This document shows, in pieces, positions 8,790 through 15,773 of a DNA stretch of 35,598 nucleotides. The notes beneath the pieces were generated by a model, which was given only the letters and a program-made list of their open reading frames with translations, ran no database searches and had not been told where the DNA came from. The position numbers and the translations under genes were made by a program. How positions within the stretch are numbered: the stretch's first letter is position 1; every line of letters begins with the position of its first letter. Origin of the DNA: JBBDSU01 sp040904825 (GTDB taxonomy: Bacteria; Actinomycetota; Nitriliruptoria; Nitriliruptorales; Nitriliruptoraceae); NCBI GenBank assembly GCA_040904825.1, contig JBBDSU010000044.1, positions 1 through 35,598 of the forward strand, written 5' to 3'.

Positions 8790-9908
8790 TCACCAGAGAG
8801 CCAGTTGCGCCTGCTCGTCGTCGGCGACTAGGCCGCTGGTGCTGTTGTCGGTTCGTGAGATCTTGCGACGCGCACGACGACGCGGATGCTCCGCCTCTGT
8901 GGAATCTGCTGCCGGTGATGCCGACAACACCGACGGTGGAGCTCCCAGGTACGCCGCGATGTCGCGCACGCTGGCAGCAATCCTGCGTCGATCCTCCACC
9001 GGGGCTGTCGAGGTGGCATAGGTCCGCGCAAAGCGTTCAACTAAGTCGGGCCGCTGAGCGGCCAGCCGTTTGAGGAAGACCTCGCGAACTCCGGGGCGCA
9101 GGTGCAGGACAATCGGGGTGATCGATGTGGCACCCGCTTCCAGCGCCCCCGCGATGACATGGCGCAGCCCTGCTGGGTCGTCCGACAACCCTGGGATGAT
9201 CGGAGCGATCATCACCCCCGAGGAGATACCCGCCTCTCGCAGGCGCGCCACCGTTTCCAGCCGCGCACGAGGAAGGGGCGCCATCGGCTCGGTGAGGCGC
9301 CATACGTCGTCATCAAGGGTCCCGATCGACAACGACACGCTTCGACACGTGCCCCGATGCGCAGCTTCGGTCAAGATGTCCAGGTCGCGGGCGACAAGAC
9401 TGCTCTTGGTGAGGATCGAAAAGGGGTTGCCAGCTTCGGCCAATGTTGCCACGACACCTCGGGTCAATCGATATCGGCCCTCGCACCGCTGATAGGGATC
9501 CGTGTTGGTTCCCATCGCAACGTGCTCACCGCGCCACTTTGCGGATCTCAGCTCCGCACGGACGCGCTCCACGGCGTTGACCTTCACCACGATGACGCGA
9601 TCGAAATCTTCGTCGGCGTTGAGTTCGAGCCACTCGTGGGACGGCCGAGCGAAGCAGTAGGTACAGGCGTGAGAACAGCCCCGATAGACGTTGATCGTCC
9701 ACGAGAACGGCAATCGTCCGCCGTCAGGGACACGGTTGAGCACGCTGCGCGCACGGACGTGAACAAACTCCATGCCATCGAATTCGGGGTGAACAACGCG
9801 ATCTTCGAATCCGGGCAACACGTCCTCGTCGGACACGCTCTTCCACCGCAGGCGCGACGCCGCCGCTTCCGCCGCACCGTCGGTCACGGCGGCGCTGTCG
9901 TGAGGCAT
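8790..9908 (-). CDS. Rv2578c-type radical SAM protein (SplB-related), probably SOS-induced
   Basis: 372 aa from ATG 9908, chosen because AAGGA lies nine bases upstream; the frame is open a little further. The radical SAM cluster motif CX3CX2C is at residues 78-85 (RGCSHACTYCFA). The motifs NVYRGCSHAC and MGTNTDPYQ define the Rv2578c group, which is related to SplB (spore photoproduct lyase). This group binds a 4Fe-4S cluster and S-adenosylmethionine; its reaction is not established. The C-terminus is a basic tail (RRRARRKI). The promoter contains a LexA-type SOS box, so a role in the DNA damage response is a reasonable inference. In my recollection the M. tuberculosis homologue also has an SOS box. 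It lies 112 bases downstream of the P-type ATPase on the same strand but has its own promoter. Confidence 0.88.
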   Translation of the reverse strand: MPHDSAAVTDGAAEAAASRLRWKSVSDEDVLPGFEDRVVHPEFDGMEFVHVRARSVLNRVPDGGRLPFSWTINVYRGCSHACTYCFARPSHEWLELNADEDFDRVIVVKVNAVERVRAELRSAKWRGEHVAMGTNTDPYQRCEGRYRLTRGVVATLAEAGNPFSILTKSSLVARDLDILTEAAHRGTCRSVSLSIGTLDDDVWRLTEPMAPLPRARLETVARLREAGISSGVMIAPIIPGLSDDPAGLRHVIAGALEAGATSITPIVLHLRPGVREVFLKRLAAQRPDLVERFARTYATSTAPVEDRRRIAASVRDIAAYLGAPPSVLSASPAADSTEAEHPRRRARRKISRTDNSTSGLVADDEQAQLALW

Positions 9909-9941
9909 GAGTCGGCGTCCTTGTCGCGAGTGACGCCGGCA

Positions 9942-9971
9942 ACGATACCGAACGTATGTTCGCCCTGCCAT
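9942..9971 (-). promoter_or_regulatory. Promoter with embedded LexA (SOS) box for the radical SAM gene
   Basis: Reading the minus strand, a -35-like ATGGCA (9971-9966) and a -10-like TATCGT (9947-9942) are 18 bases apart. The spacer holds CGAACATACGTTCG (9962-9949), a palindrome matching the Gram-positive/actinobacterial LexA box CGAAC-N4-GTTCG. A repressor bound there would block RNA polymerase. The predicted transcript starts near 9935, leaving a leader of about 27 bases before the ATG at 9908. The SOS box is clear; the promoter hexamers are moderate matches. Confidence 0.75.
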
Positions 9972-10020
9972 TGTGTCGCGGGATATCTACATCACCGGAC
10001 ACCTGGCCCACAGACCCGTG

Positions 10021-12489
10021 CTAACTCGCTTCGCCCTCTGCCCGCGCGGACGCGGTCGATCTCACGGGCTCAAGCGACGCGTACAGCTCATCCTCAAGGC
10101 CGAAATGGAACTCAAGCATGGCGTGGAGACCGAACAGCGCCCGCTGCAGATCGAACACTTCCGCCGGGTCCGGTCCAGCGTCGGGATCGATGTCAGCGAC
10201 GAGCCGCTCGAACATCCGCACACGCCGGGTGATCTCACGGTGAGCCCGGACCAGTGGCACCGTCGGGTCCTCTTCGTCGAAAGCCTGCCGAAAGACCGGG
10301 AACACTTGCTCCTCTTCTGCCACCTCGTGAGGAAGAAGGCGATCTGTCAGCAGTCCCCGCAGCCGCTCGAGGGTCGCCATCGCTTCGTGCGGTTCTGCTG
10401 TCTCCAGGTGCTCTGCAGCGATGACCAGCTCATCGAGATCATCGACGACACCGCGGTGCTCGGCGAACATCTTGGTCACTGCTCCGCCATCGACGGCTCT
10501 GCGCCGGCGCGACGTCGCAACAAACCGCAGGGCCCTGAGGGCATTCGCGAGCACAGCAAGGTCGATGACTTCCTGCACGATCGCTCCCGCCACCGGCGTG
10601 AGATAGCCAAGGGCCGCGAACACCATCGCAACCGCTGACAACCCGATCCCCACCAGCGCGCTTTGCCATGCAATGCGACGAGTGCGACGGGCGATGCGCA
10701 CAGCGTCAGCCAGTCCATCCAGCCGGTCGGAAGTCAGCACGACATCTGCAGCCTCTGATGCTGCCGTCGCGCCACGGGCACCCATGGCCACTCCGCTGTC
10801 AGCCAACGCCAGCGCAGGAGCATCATTGATGCCGTCCCCCACCATGATGGTGCGCCCTTCGGTGCGCGCTGTTCTGACCGCCTCGACCTTCTCTTCAGGC
10901 GTCCGCTCAGCCAAGACTTGATCCACGCCAATCGCGTCGCCGACGAGATCGGCGATCTCGGTCTTGTCGCCCGTGAGCATCACAACCTTGAGGACACCCG
11001 CGCGTCGCAACGCATCGATGGCGCGCGGAGTATCAGGGCGCACCGGGTCGTGCAGTGAGATGGCTCCCGTGAGTGCGTCGTCAACGGCGACATAGACGAC
11101 CGAGCGTCCCTCGATACCCGCACGTCGCCGCACCCGCCGCAAGTCCGGCGGGATGCTCGCGCCTTGGGCGCAATAGTCGAGTTGCCCGACCCGCACTGCA
11201 TGGCCGTCCACACTGCCACGAATGCCCTGTCCTACATCTTCGGTGACGGCTTGTGGCATCGACAGGCCGCGCGTCCCGTGGTGAACACTCCGGGAATGGG
11301 CCGCCTCGACAATTGCTGGAGCAAACGGGTGGACGGAGACCTGATCGAGCGATCCGGCCATCCGCAGCACCTCAGCGGCATCCTGGCCAGGAACCGGATG
11401 CACGGCAGCCACACGCGGGCGCCCGCTGGTAACCGTGCCGGTCTTGTCGAGCAGCACGATCTTGCCGTCAGCGAGCGCTTCGAGCGCCCCACCACCTTTG
11501 ACGATGACCCCGCGACGTGCGGCAGCCGACACTCCGCCGATGATCGCGGCGGGAGCAGCCAGAATCAGCGGGCACGGGGTCGCCACCACAAGCACCGCCA
11601 GCGCACGAACGGGATCGCCAGACACCAGCCATGCACCGGCAGCCAGCACGATGGTCACCACTAAGAACCAGCCAGCAAATCGGTCAGCGACACGCACAAA
11701 CGGCGCTCGTTCAGTCGATGCCTGCTCGACCAACCGCACGATGCCCGCGTAGGTCGACGCCTGAGCTGATGCGGTGGCCCGCAACTCCATCGGCCCACCA
11801 GCGTTGACCACTCCACTGCGCACGATTTGACCAGCCGTGGCCTCCGCTGGGACGGATTCGCCGGTGAGCGCTGACTCGTCGAGCACCGCATGGTCCGATA
11901 GCAGCATCCCGTCGACCGGAACGACTTCACCGACTTTGACCACGAGCACATCGCCGACCTGCACTTCATCGATGGAGATGTCGACGAGCCGTTCGTCAGA
12001 CCCGTCAGTACTCGCTCCGTCGGACGAGTCAGCATCCACTCGTCGGTGAGCGCGTCGTGGCGCGCGTTCGAGGAGACTCGTCAACTCTGAGCGGGCCCGG
12101 CCAACGGCTCGTGCTTCGAGCGCCTCACCGCCGGTCAACATCAGGGCGATGATCGCACCGGCGAGCCATTCACCGAGCACCAGTGCCCCTGCCATCGCCA
12201 AGACGGCCACGACATCGGCGGTGGCATCCCGTCGAATCAACTGACGAAGGCTTTCCCAGGTTGCTGGGACCAGCGCGACCACCGTCGCAACAACCAATGC
12301 CACGTCCACAACCGACGGCATGGAGGCAACCCAGCCAACCAGCGCGATGACCAACAGCGACGCAACGATGGGGAACTGCCACGCTTCGAACTGTTCGTGC
12401 CACCTCAAGCCTGCGGGGTGCTCGCTGCCGTCGGACACGGTCCGCGTGTCGGTGCCACCACCTGTCGACGTGTCCGTCCCCTGGGCCAT
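10021..12489 (-). CDS. P1B-5-type metal-transporting P-type ATPase fused to a C-terminal hemerythrin domain
   Basis: 822 aa from ATG 12489, with AAAGG eight bases upstream. Membrane segments flank the usual catalytic core: LDESALTGES (203-212, actuator domain), TPCPL in a membrane helix (304-308), the phosphorylation site DKTGT (348-352), the HP motif (387-388) and GDGIND (551-556). TPCPL rather than CPC or SPC is the mark of P1B-5 ATPases, for which nickel and iron transport has been reported. There is no N-terminal HMA domain. Residues about 670-805 are a hemerythrin-like domain with metal-ligand candidates H678, H721/E725, H750 and H795/E799/D800. Such fusions are known for this subclass and suggest sensing of oxygen or iron. 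It probably exports Fe(II) or Ni(II); substrate and direction are inferred from family. Confidence 0.88.
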   Translation of the reverse strand: MAQGTDTSTGGGTDTRTVSDGSEHPAGLRWHEQFEAWQFPIVASLLVIALVGWVASMPSVVDVALVVATVVALVPATWESLRQLIRRDATADVVAVLAMAGALVLGEWLAGAIIALMLTGGEALEARAVGRARSELTSLLERAPRRAHRRVDADSSDGASTDGSDERLVDISIDEVQVGDVLVVKVGEVVPVDGMLLSDHAVLDESALTGESVPAEATAGQIVRSGVVNAGGPMELRATASAQASTYAGIVRLVEQASTERAPFVRVADRFAGWFLVVTIVLAAGAWLVSGDPVRALAVLVVATPCPLILAAPAAIIGGVSAAARRGVIVKGGGALEALADGKIVLLDKTGTVTSGRPRVAAVHPVPGQDAAEVLRMAGSLDQVSVHPFAPAIVEAAHSRSVHHGTRGLSMPQAVTEDVGQGIRGSVDGHAVRVGQLDYCAQGASIPPDLRRVRRRAGIEGRSVVYVAVDDALTGAISLHDPVRPDTPRAIDALRRAGVLKVVMLTGDKTEIADLVGDAIGVDQVLAERTPEEKVEAVRTARTEGRTIMVGDGINDAPALALADSGVAMGARGATAASEAADVVLTSDRLDGLADAVRIARRTRRIAWQSALVGIGLSAVAMVFAALGYLTPVAGAIVQEVIDLAVLANALRALRFVATSRRRRAVDGGAVTKMFAEHRGVVDDLDELVIAAEHLETAEPHEAMATLERLRGLLTDRLLPHEVAEEEQVFPVFRQAFDEEDPTVPLVRAHREITRRVRMFERLVADIDPDAGPDPAEVFDLQRALFGLHAMLEFHFGLEDELYASLEPVRSTASARAEGEAS

Positions 12490-12762
12490 CCCGTTGCCTT
12501 TCGCGCAGTCAGCGCACACCAAACCAGCTCTTTGACGGCCGACCCCCGTACCGCCGTCGCGTCTCACGGTTATCAGAGCACCTGCCAGGCACCGGCGGCC
12601 ACCACGTCACGCCGCCGTCAGACCGCCTTACCACGGTCATCGCCGACACTACTCGTGCGCGACTGTGCGCGCGCTGCGTGGCAGAGCGCGCGCACCGCAG
12701 GGCAAATGCTGGGGAAAGCCTGGGGATGTCCGGTGGACAACCTGTGACTTTGCGATTGCCTC
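12490..12762. other. Intergenic region between the ATPase gene and the ncRNA promoter
   Basis: No coding sequence is convincing here on either strand. It must contain the ATPase promoter reading leftward; a TGATAAC near 12570 on the minus strand is a possible -10 but lacks a good -35. The only clear element is the GC-rich inverted repeat at 12665-12695, listed separately. Confidence 0.5.
12665..12695. repeat. Perfect 11-bp GC-rich inverted repeat
   Basis: GTGCGCGCGCT (12665-12675) is the exact reverse complement of 12685-12695, with a 9-base loop. It lies between the divergent ATPase gene and the ncRNA promoter, about 70 bases upstream of that promoter's -35. There is no T-tract on either side, so it could be an operator or a hairpin rather than a standard terminator. 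Confidence 0.6.
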
Positions 12763-12790
12763 TAGACATCTTCTGTTCGCCGCGTATTGT
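12763..12790 (+). promoter_or_regulatory. Sigma70-like promoter of the structured RNA
   Basis: TAGACA (12763-12768, one mismatch to TTGACA) and TATTGT (12785-12790, two mismatches to TATAAT) are separated by 16 bases. Transcription would start near 12797, one base before the first predicted helix (12798), which supports both the promoter and the RNA 5' end. Confidence 0.65.
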
Positions 12791-12796
12791 TCACAG

Positions 12797-13249
12797 TGCC
12801 GGTCGGGACGAACTGCGGAACACCCTGATCGACCTCCGCGAAACCGGCGCAGGGAGAAGCGGAGCGGACGGATGAACCCGCGAGGGATCACCGTCCAAGG
12901 TGGCCGGATCGCAAGATCCGACACCCGGTGAAGGTGGCCCGCAAGGGACGCACCGCCGGGTGAGTGACCTTCGGGTCCGCCGCCGCACCGAACCGCCACT
13001 GTGCCTGGTGGAGAGGTGGTGCCGACCGCCGCAGCGGACACGGCGCGAGCCCGACGTAGACGGAACCTGACCCTTCGGGGCAGGAGAAGGATGCGAAGGG
13101 TCGTGGACCGCCCAGCTCCTCGGGGAGCAGGAACCGGATCCACGGAGCCGGCAGAAGCCGCGAGGTTTCGGCCGGTAAGGGCGAAGGAAACGAGAGTGCC
13201 ATCGCCCGGGCGAAGCCCCGGTCGGCCTGCAAGGGTCGCCGGGGCTTCG
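12797..13249 (+). ncRNA. Large structured non-coding RNA of unknown family (about 450 nt)
   Basis: No protein frame is convincing, and the stretch is packed with consecutive helices. Helix 1 pairs 12798-12803 with 12843-12848 around 12815-12819/12835-12839. Helix 2 pairs 12866-12871 with 12891-12896 around CCC-GCGA-GGG (12877-12886). Helix 3 is CGGATC-GCAA-GATCCG (12905-12920). Helix 4 pairs 12922-12928 with 12956-12962 around 12933-12936/12951-12954 and CCC-GCAA-GGG (12938-12947). Helix 5 is GACC-TTCG-GGTC (12966-12977), and helix 6 has a UUCG loop (13066-13084). Helix 7 pairs 13115-13119 with 13124-13128. Helix 8 pairs 13179-13184 with 13202-13207. Helix 9 is an 11-bp stem (13211-13221/13239-13249). 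The run of GNRA and UUCG loops, a promoter placed exactly at its 5' edge and a terminal stem argue for a stable RNA. Region 12978-13065 is unresolved. The conserved sequences of RNase P RNA, tmRNA and SRP RNA are absent. It could be a divergent known RNA or a long leader of the downstream gene. Confidence 0.65.
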
Positions 13250-13267
13250 TCATGCCCACGCCTTTTT
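13211..13267 (+). terminator. Terminal stem-loop and T-run after the structured RNA
   Basis: CGAAGCCCCGG (13211-13221) pairs perfectly with 13239-13249 across a 17-base loop that can itself form a small GCAA-capped hairpin. A TTTTT run follows at 13263-13267, 13 bases after the stem. The spacing is longer than in a textbook intrinsic terminator, so the stem may belong to the RNA itself with termination just beyond it. Confidence 0.55.
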
Positions 13268-13290
13268 GAGAATCTGCCCTTTGAGAATCT
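13265..13290 (+). repeat. Two direct copies of an 11-base AT-rich repeat
   Basis: TTTGAGAATCT occurs at 13265-13275 and again at 13280-13290, a 15-base period, in otherwise GC-rich sequence. The repeat starts in the T-run after the structured RNA and lies about 190 bases upstream of the phosphofructokinase start. It could be a paired binding site; I do not recognise it. Confidence 0.5.
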
Positions 13291-13386
13291 TCCCGTTCAG
13301 CATCTGCGCTGCATCATCTTGCCGCGTGATGGCGACATCATGTGGCTGAGAGCCCGCGCGCAGCCGTCGGCAGCCGTAGGGTTGGG

Positions 13387-13407
13387 CTTCCTGAGAGGCC
13401 CAGGAAG
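13387..13407 (+). promoter_or_regulatory. Perfect 7-bp inverted repeat upstream of the phosphofructokinase gene
   Basis: CTTCCTG (13387-13393) pairs with CAGGAAG (13401-13407) around a 7-base loop, 69 bases before the start codon. A TTGGGC (13382-13387) touches its left arm and could be a -35, which would make the palindrome an operator; no strong -10 is visible. Confidence 0.35.
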
Positions 13408-13476
13408 ATGCAAGACTGACACCAACGCATCCGCGCGCGTCACGCGCGACTTCGGCGGGTGCAGGCGGGAGCATCG

Positions 13477-14625
13477 ATGCGGATCGGCATTCTCACCGGC
13501 GGCGGCGACGTCCCAGGACTCAACCCTTGCATCAAGGCCATCGTTGATCGGGTCGTTGGCGACGGCCACGAAGTCGTGGGCATCCGTCGCGGTTGGCTCG
13601 GCCTTCTCGAGTACGAACGCGACGACCCCGCGTCCGCTGAGCGCTGCCTGCAACCCCTCAACCGGGCGATCGTCCGCACCATCGACCGTTCCGGTGGCAC
13701 GTTCCTTCACACCTCACGAGCCAATCCGGCCAAAATCAAGACCCATGAAATCCCGCGGTTTCTGAAAGAACGTGCTGGAACCGAAGGACCTCACGATTTC
13801 ACACCGCACGTGACTTCGGTGATCGACCACCTCGAACTCGATGCCCTCATCGCCATCGGCGGCGATGACACCCTCGCGTACGCCTTGCGACTTCACGAAG
13901 AAGGCGTCCCGGTCATCGGCATTCCCAAGACGATGGACAACGACGTCCACGGCACCGACTACTGCATCGGGTTTTCAACCGCAGTCACCCGCAGTGTGGA
14001 GTTCATTCACCAGTTACGCACCTCGACAGGTTCCCACGAACGGCTCGCGGTCATCGAGCTCTTTGGGCGCTATTCCGGTGAGACGTCGTTGGTCTCCGCG
14101 TACCTGGCAAGTGTTGACCGGGCCATTATCTCCGAAGTCCCCTTCGACCCGGAACGACTGGCTGCATTCCTGATGGAAGACAAGCGCCGCAACCCTTCGA
14201 GCTATGCGATGTGCACCATCTCGGAAGGCGCCACCGTCATCGGCGGAGATCTGTATTCGATCGGTGACTCCAGCGGGTACGGCCACCGCACGCTCGGCGG
14301 CATCGGACAAGTCACGTCCGAGTTGCTCAAGGAACTGACCGGCCAACAGATCATTACCCAACCGCTCGGTTACCTGATGCGGTCGGGGCAGCCTGACTCG
14401 CTGGACCTGATGGTCGCCACAAACTTCGCAGTCATGGCCGCCGACCTTGCCGCCAGCACAACCCGTGGAAAGATGGTGGCGCTGCGCAGCGGCACCTACA
14501 GCAGCGTCCCGATCACCGAAGTTGGCGAAGGCGCCAAGCGTGTCGACGTCGAATCGCTCTATGACGTCGAGAACTATCAACCCAAGGTCCGTCAGGTCAC
14601 CGGCAAGCCGATGTTCCTGTACTGA
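13477..14625 (+). CDS. 6-phosphofructokinase, probably pyrophosphate-dependent
   Basis: 382 aa from ATG 13477, with GGCGGGAG just upstream. It phosphorylates fructose 6-phosphate to fructose 1,6-bisphosphate in glycolysis. The N-terminal motif TGGGDVPGLN is that of the PFK family. The donor-site residues are informative: IGGDDT (residues 127-132) has Asp131 where ATP enzymes have Gly (E. coli Gly104), and PKTMDND (150-156) has Lys151 where E. coli has Gly124. Asp plus Lys at these positions is the known signature of PPi-using enzymes, while related ATP-using actinobacterial enzymes keep Gly at the first position. The catalytic Asp is D154, and SEGA is present near residue 250. The PPi reaction is reversible, so the enzyme could also serve gluconeogenesis. 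It converges with the aldo/keto reductase gene. Confidence 0.92.
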   Translation: MRIGILTGGGDVPGLNPCIKAIVDRVVGDGHEVVGIRRGWLGLLEYERDDPASAERCLQPLNRAIVRTIDRSGGTFLHTSRANPAKIKTHEIPRFLKERAGTEGPHDFTPHVTSVIDHLELDALIAIGGDDTLAYALRLHEEGVPVIGIPKTMDNDVHGTDYCIGFSTAVTRSVEFIHQLRTSTGSHERLAVIELFGRYSGETSLVSAYLASVDRAIISEVPFDPERLAAFLMEDKRRNPSSYAMCTISEGATVIGGDLYSIGDSSGYGHRTLGGIGQVTSELLKELTGQQIITQPLGYLMRSGQPDSLDLMVATNFAVMAADLAASTTRGKMVALRSGTYSSVPITEVGEGAKRVDVESLYDVENYQPKVRQVTGKPMFLY

Positions 14626-14699
14626 GTTCGCGCGCCCACAGGTGCTTGAGCTAGATCACGCAGCACCGACGGGCCGTGGTCATGCCAGCCCCGGCTGCG

Positions 14700-15728
14700 T
14701 CATCCTGGTCCGGGAGCCGCATGCCAGACGTCCCCGTATGCGGCCGGGTCGCCGATGATGGCGTCGATCCTGTCCTTGACCTCGGTCGTTAATTGTGGGA
14801 CGAGGCGGATCGCAGCCATGTTCTCAACGACCTGCTCCACGCGCGACGCTCCCGTGATGACGCTGGCAACGTGCGGATGCGACGCACACCAGGCGATCGC
14901 CAACTGTGCGAGCGAACCGCCCAGATCACCAGCCACTGTCATCAGTTGCCGAATACGTTCATCGTGGCGGCCGTCGGTCAACTGGTCGCGCACCCACGCC
15001 ACGCCGCCTTCACTGGCACGGCTGCCCTCAGGTACCCCGCCCAGGTACTTGCCGGTCAACAGCCCCGAGGCCAGCGGCGACCATGTCGTGGTCGCAAAAC
15101 CGTGATCCTGCACCAGCCGCGCATATTCATCTTCGACACGCTGACGATGGAAAAGGTGGTATTGCGGCTGGTCGACGATCGGCGCGTGCCATCCATGTCG
15201 TTGGGCAAGATCAATGGCCGCCCTGATGTCGTCGGCCGGCCATTCTGATGTCCCCCAATACATCGCCCAGCCCCTGTCGATCGCGTCGGAGAACGCCCGT
15301 ACGGTTTCTGCCAAGGGAGTGTGTGGGTCGGGCCGATGCGCGTAGACAACATCGAGATAGTCCAATCCGAACCGCTGCAGAGAAGCCGGGATCGCTTCCA
15401 GCAGATACTTGCGGTTGAGCGTGTAACGGCTATTGACACCGTCGTTGAGTCCAACCCAATACTTGGAGGTGACCACAAATTCGTGCCGTCCCCAGCCAAG
15501 CCGGCGCAATGCTTCACCCATCACACGTTCCGAGGTGCCTTTGGCATACGACTCGGCATTGTCGAACAAGTTGACGCCTGCGTCCCGCGCCGCCTGCATC
15601 ATCGCCATGGCATGATCAACGCGATCGAGGTCGTTGAAATGGGGCCATGATCCAAGCGCCAGCGCGCTGACTTTCAGACCCGATGAACCCATGGGCCGAT
15701 AGATCATGTCGGTCTTGACGCTGTCCAT
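14700..15728 (-). CDS. Aldo/keto reductase, Kv-beta/YghZ-like group
   Basis: 342 aa from ATG 15728 (GTGGGAG immediately upstream; a later ATG at 15707 and a TTG at 15758 are alternatives). The fold is a TIM barrel that binds NADPH and reduces aldehydes or ketones. The catalytic tetrad is visible: D56 and Y61 in FDNAESYAKG, K89 in TSKYWVG and H131 in YAHRPD. The nucleotide-binding tail SVITGASRVEQVVEN is typical. HxRPD and the 'YWGTSEW' strand place it with the Kv-channel beta-subunit-like reductases (YghZ, IolS relatives) rather than with aldose reductase. The substrate cannot be told. It is probably read alone; the secreted-protein gene upstream on the same strand ends 46 bases before this start. 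Confidence 0.9.
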   Translation of the reverse strand: MDSVKTDMIYRPMGSSGLKVSALALGSWPHFNDLDRVDHAMAMMQAARDAGVNLFDNAESYAKGTSERVMGEALRRLGWGRHEFVVTSKYWVGLNDGVNSRYTLNRKYLLEAIPASLQRFGLDYLDVVYAHRPDPHTPLAETVRAFSDAIDRGWAMYWGTSEWPADDIRAAIDLAQRHGWHAPIVDQPQYHLFHRQRVEDEYARLVQDHGFATTTWSPLASGLLTGKYLGGVPEGSRASEGGVAWVRDQLTDGRHDERIRQLMTVAGDLGGSLAQLAIAWCASHPHVASVITGASRVEQVVENMAAIRLVPQLTTEVKDRIDAIIGDPAAYGDVWHAAPGPG

Positions 15729-15773
15729 GCTCCCACTTGTCTCGGCAACGACACTCAAACTAGTCGGTGAGCA

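Noticed and set aside
12797..13249. Identification of the structured RNA as RNase P RNA or tmRNA
   Set aside because: The near-universal GAGGAAAGTCC block and the ACAGAA segment of RNase P RNA are absent on both strands. There is no tRNA-like 3' end (GGTTCGA-type T loop) or tag frame for tmRNA. A short GGTAAGGG match at 13174 is not supported by the expected flanking helix.
12649..13259. Open frames on both strands across the structured RNA region (for example minus 12888-13259)
   Set aside because: They lack ribosome-binding sites, show no recognisable protein features and are explained by high GC content and the dense hairpins.
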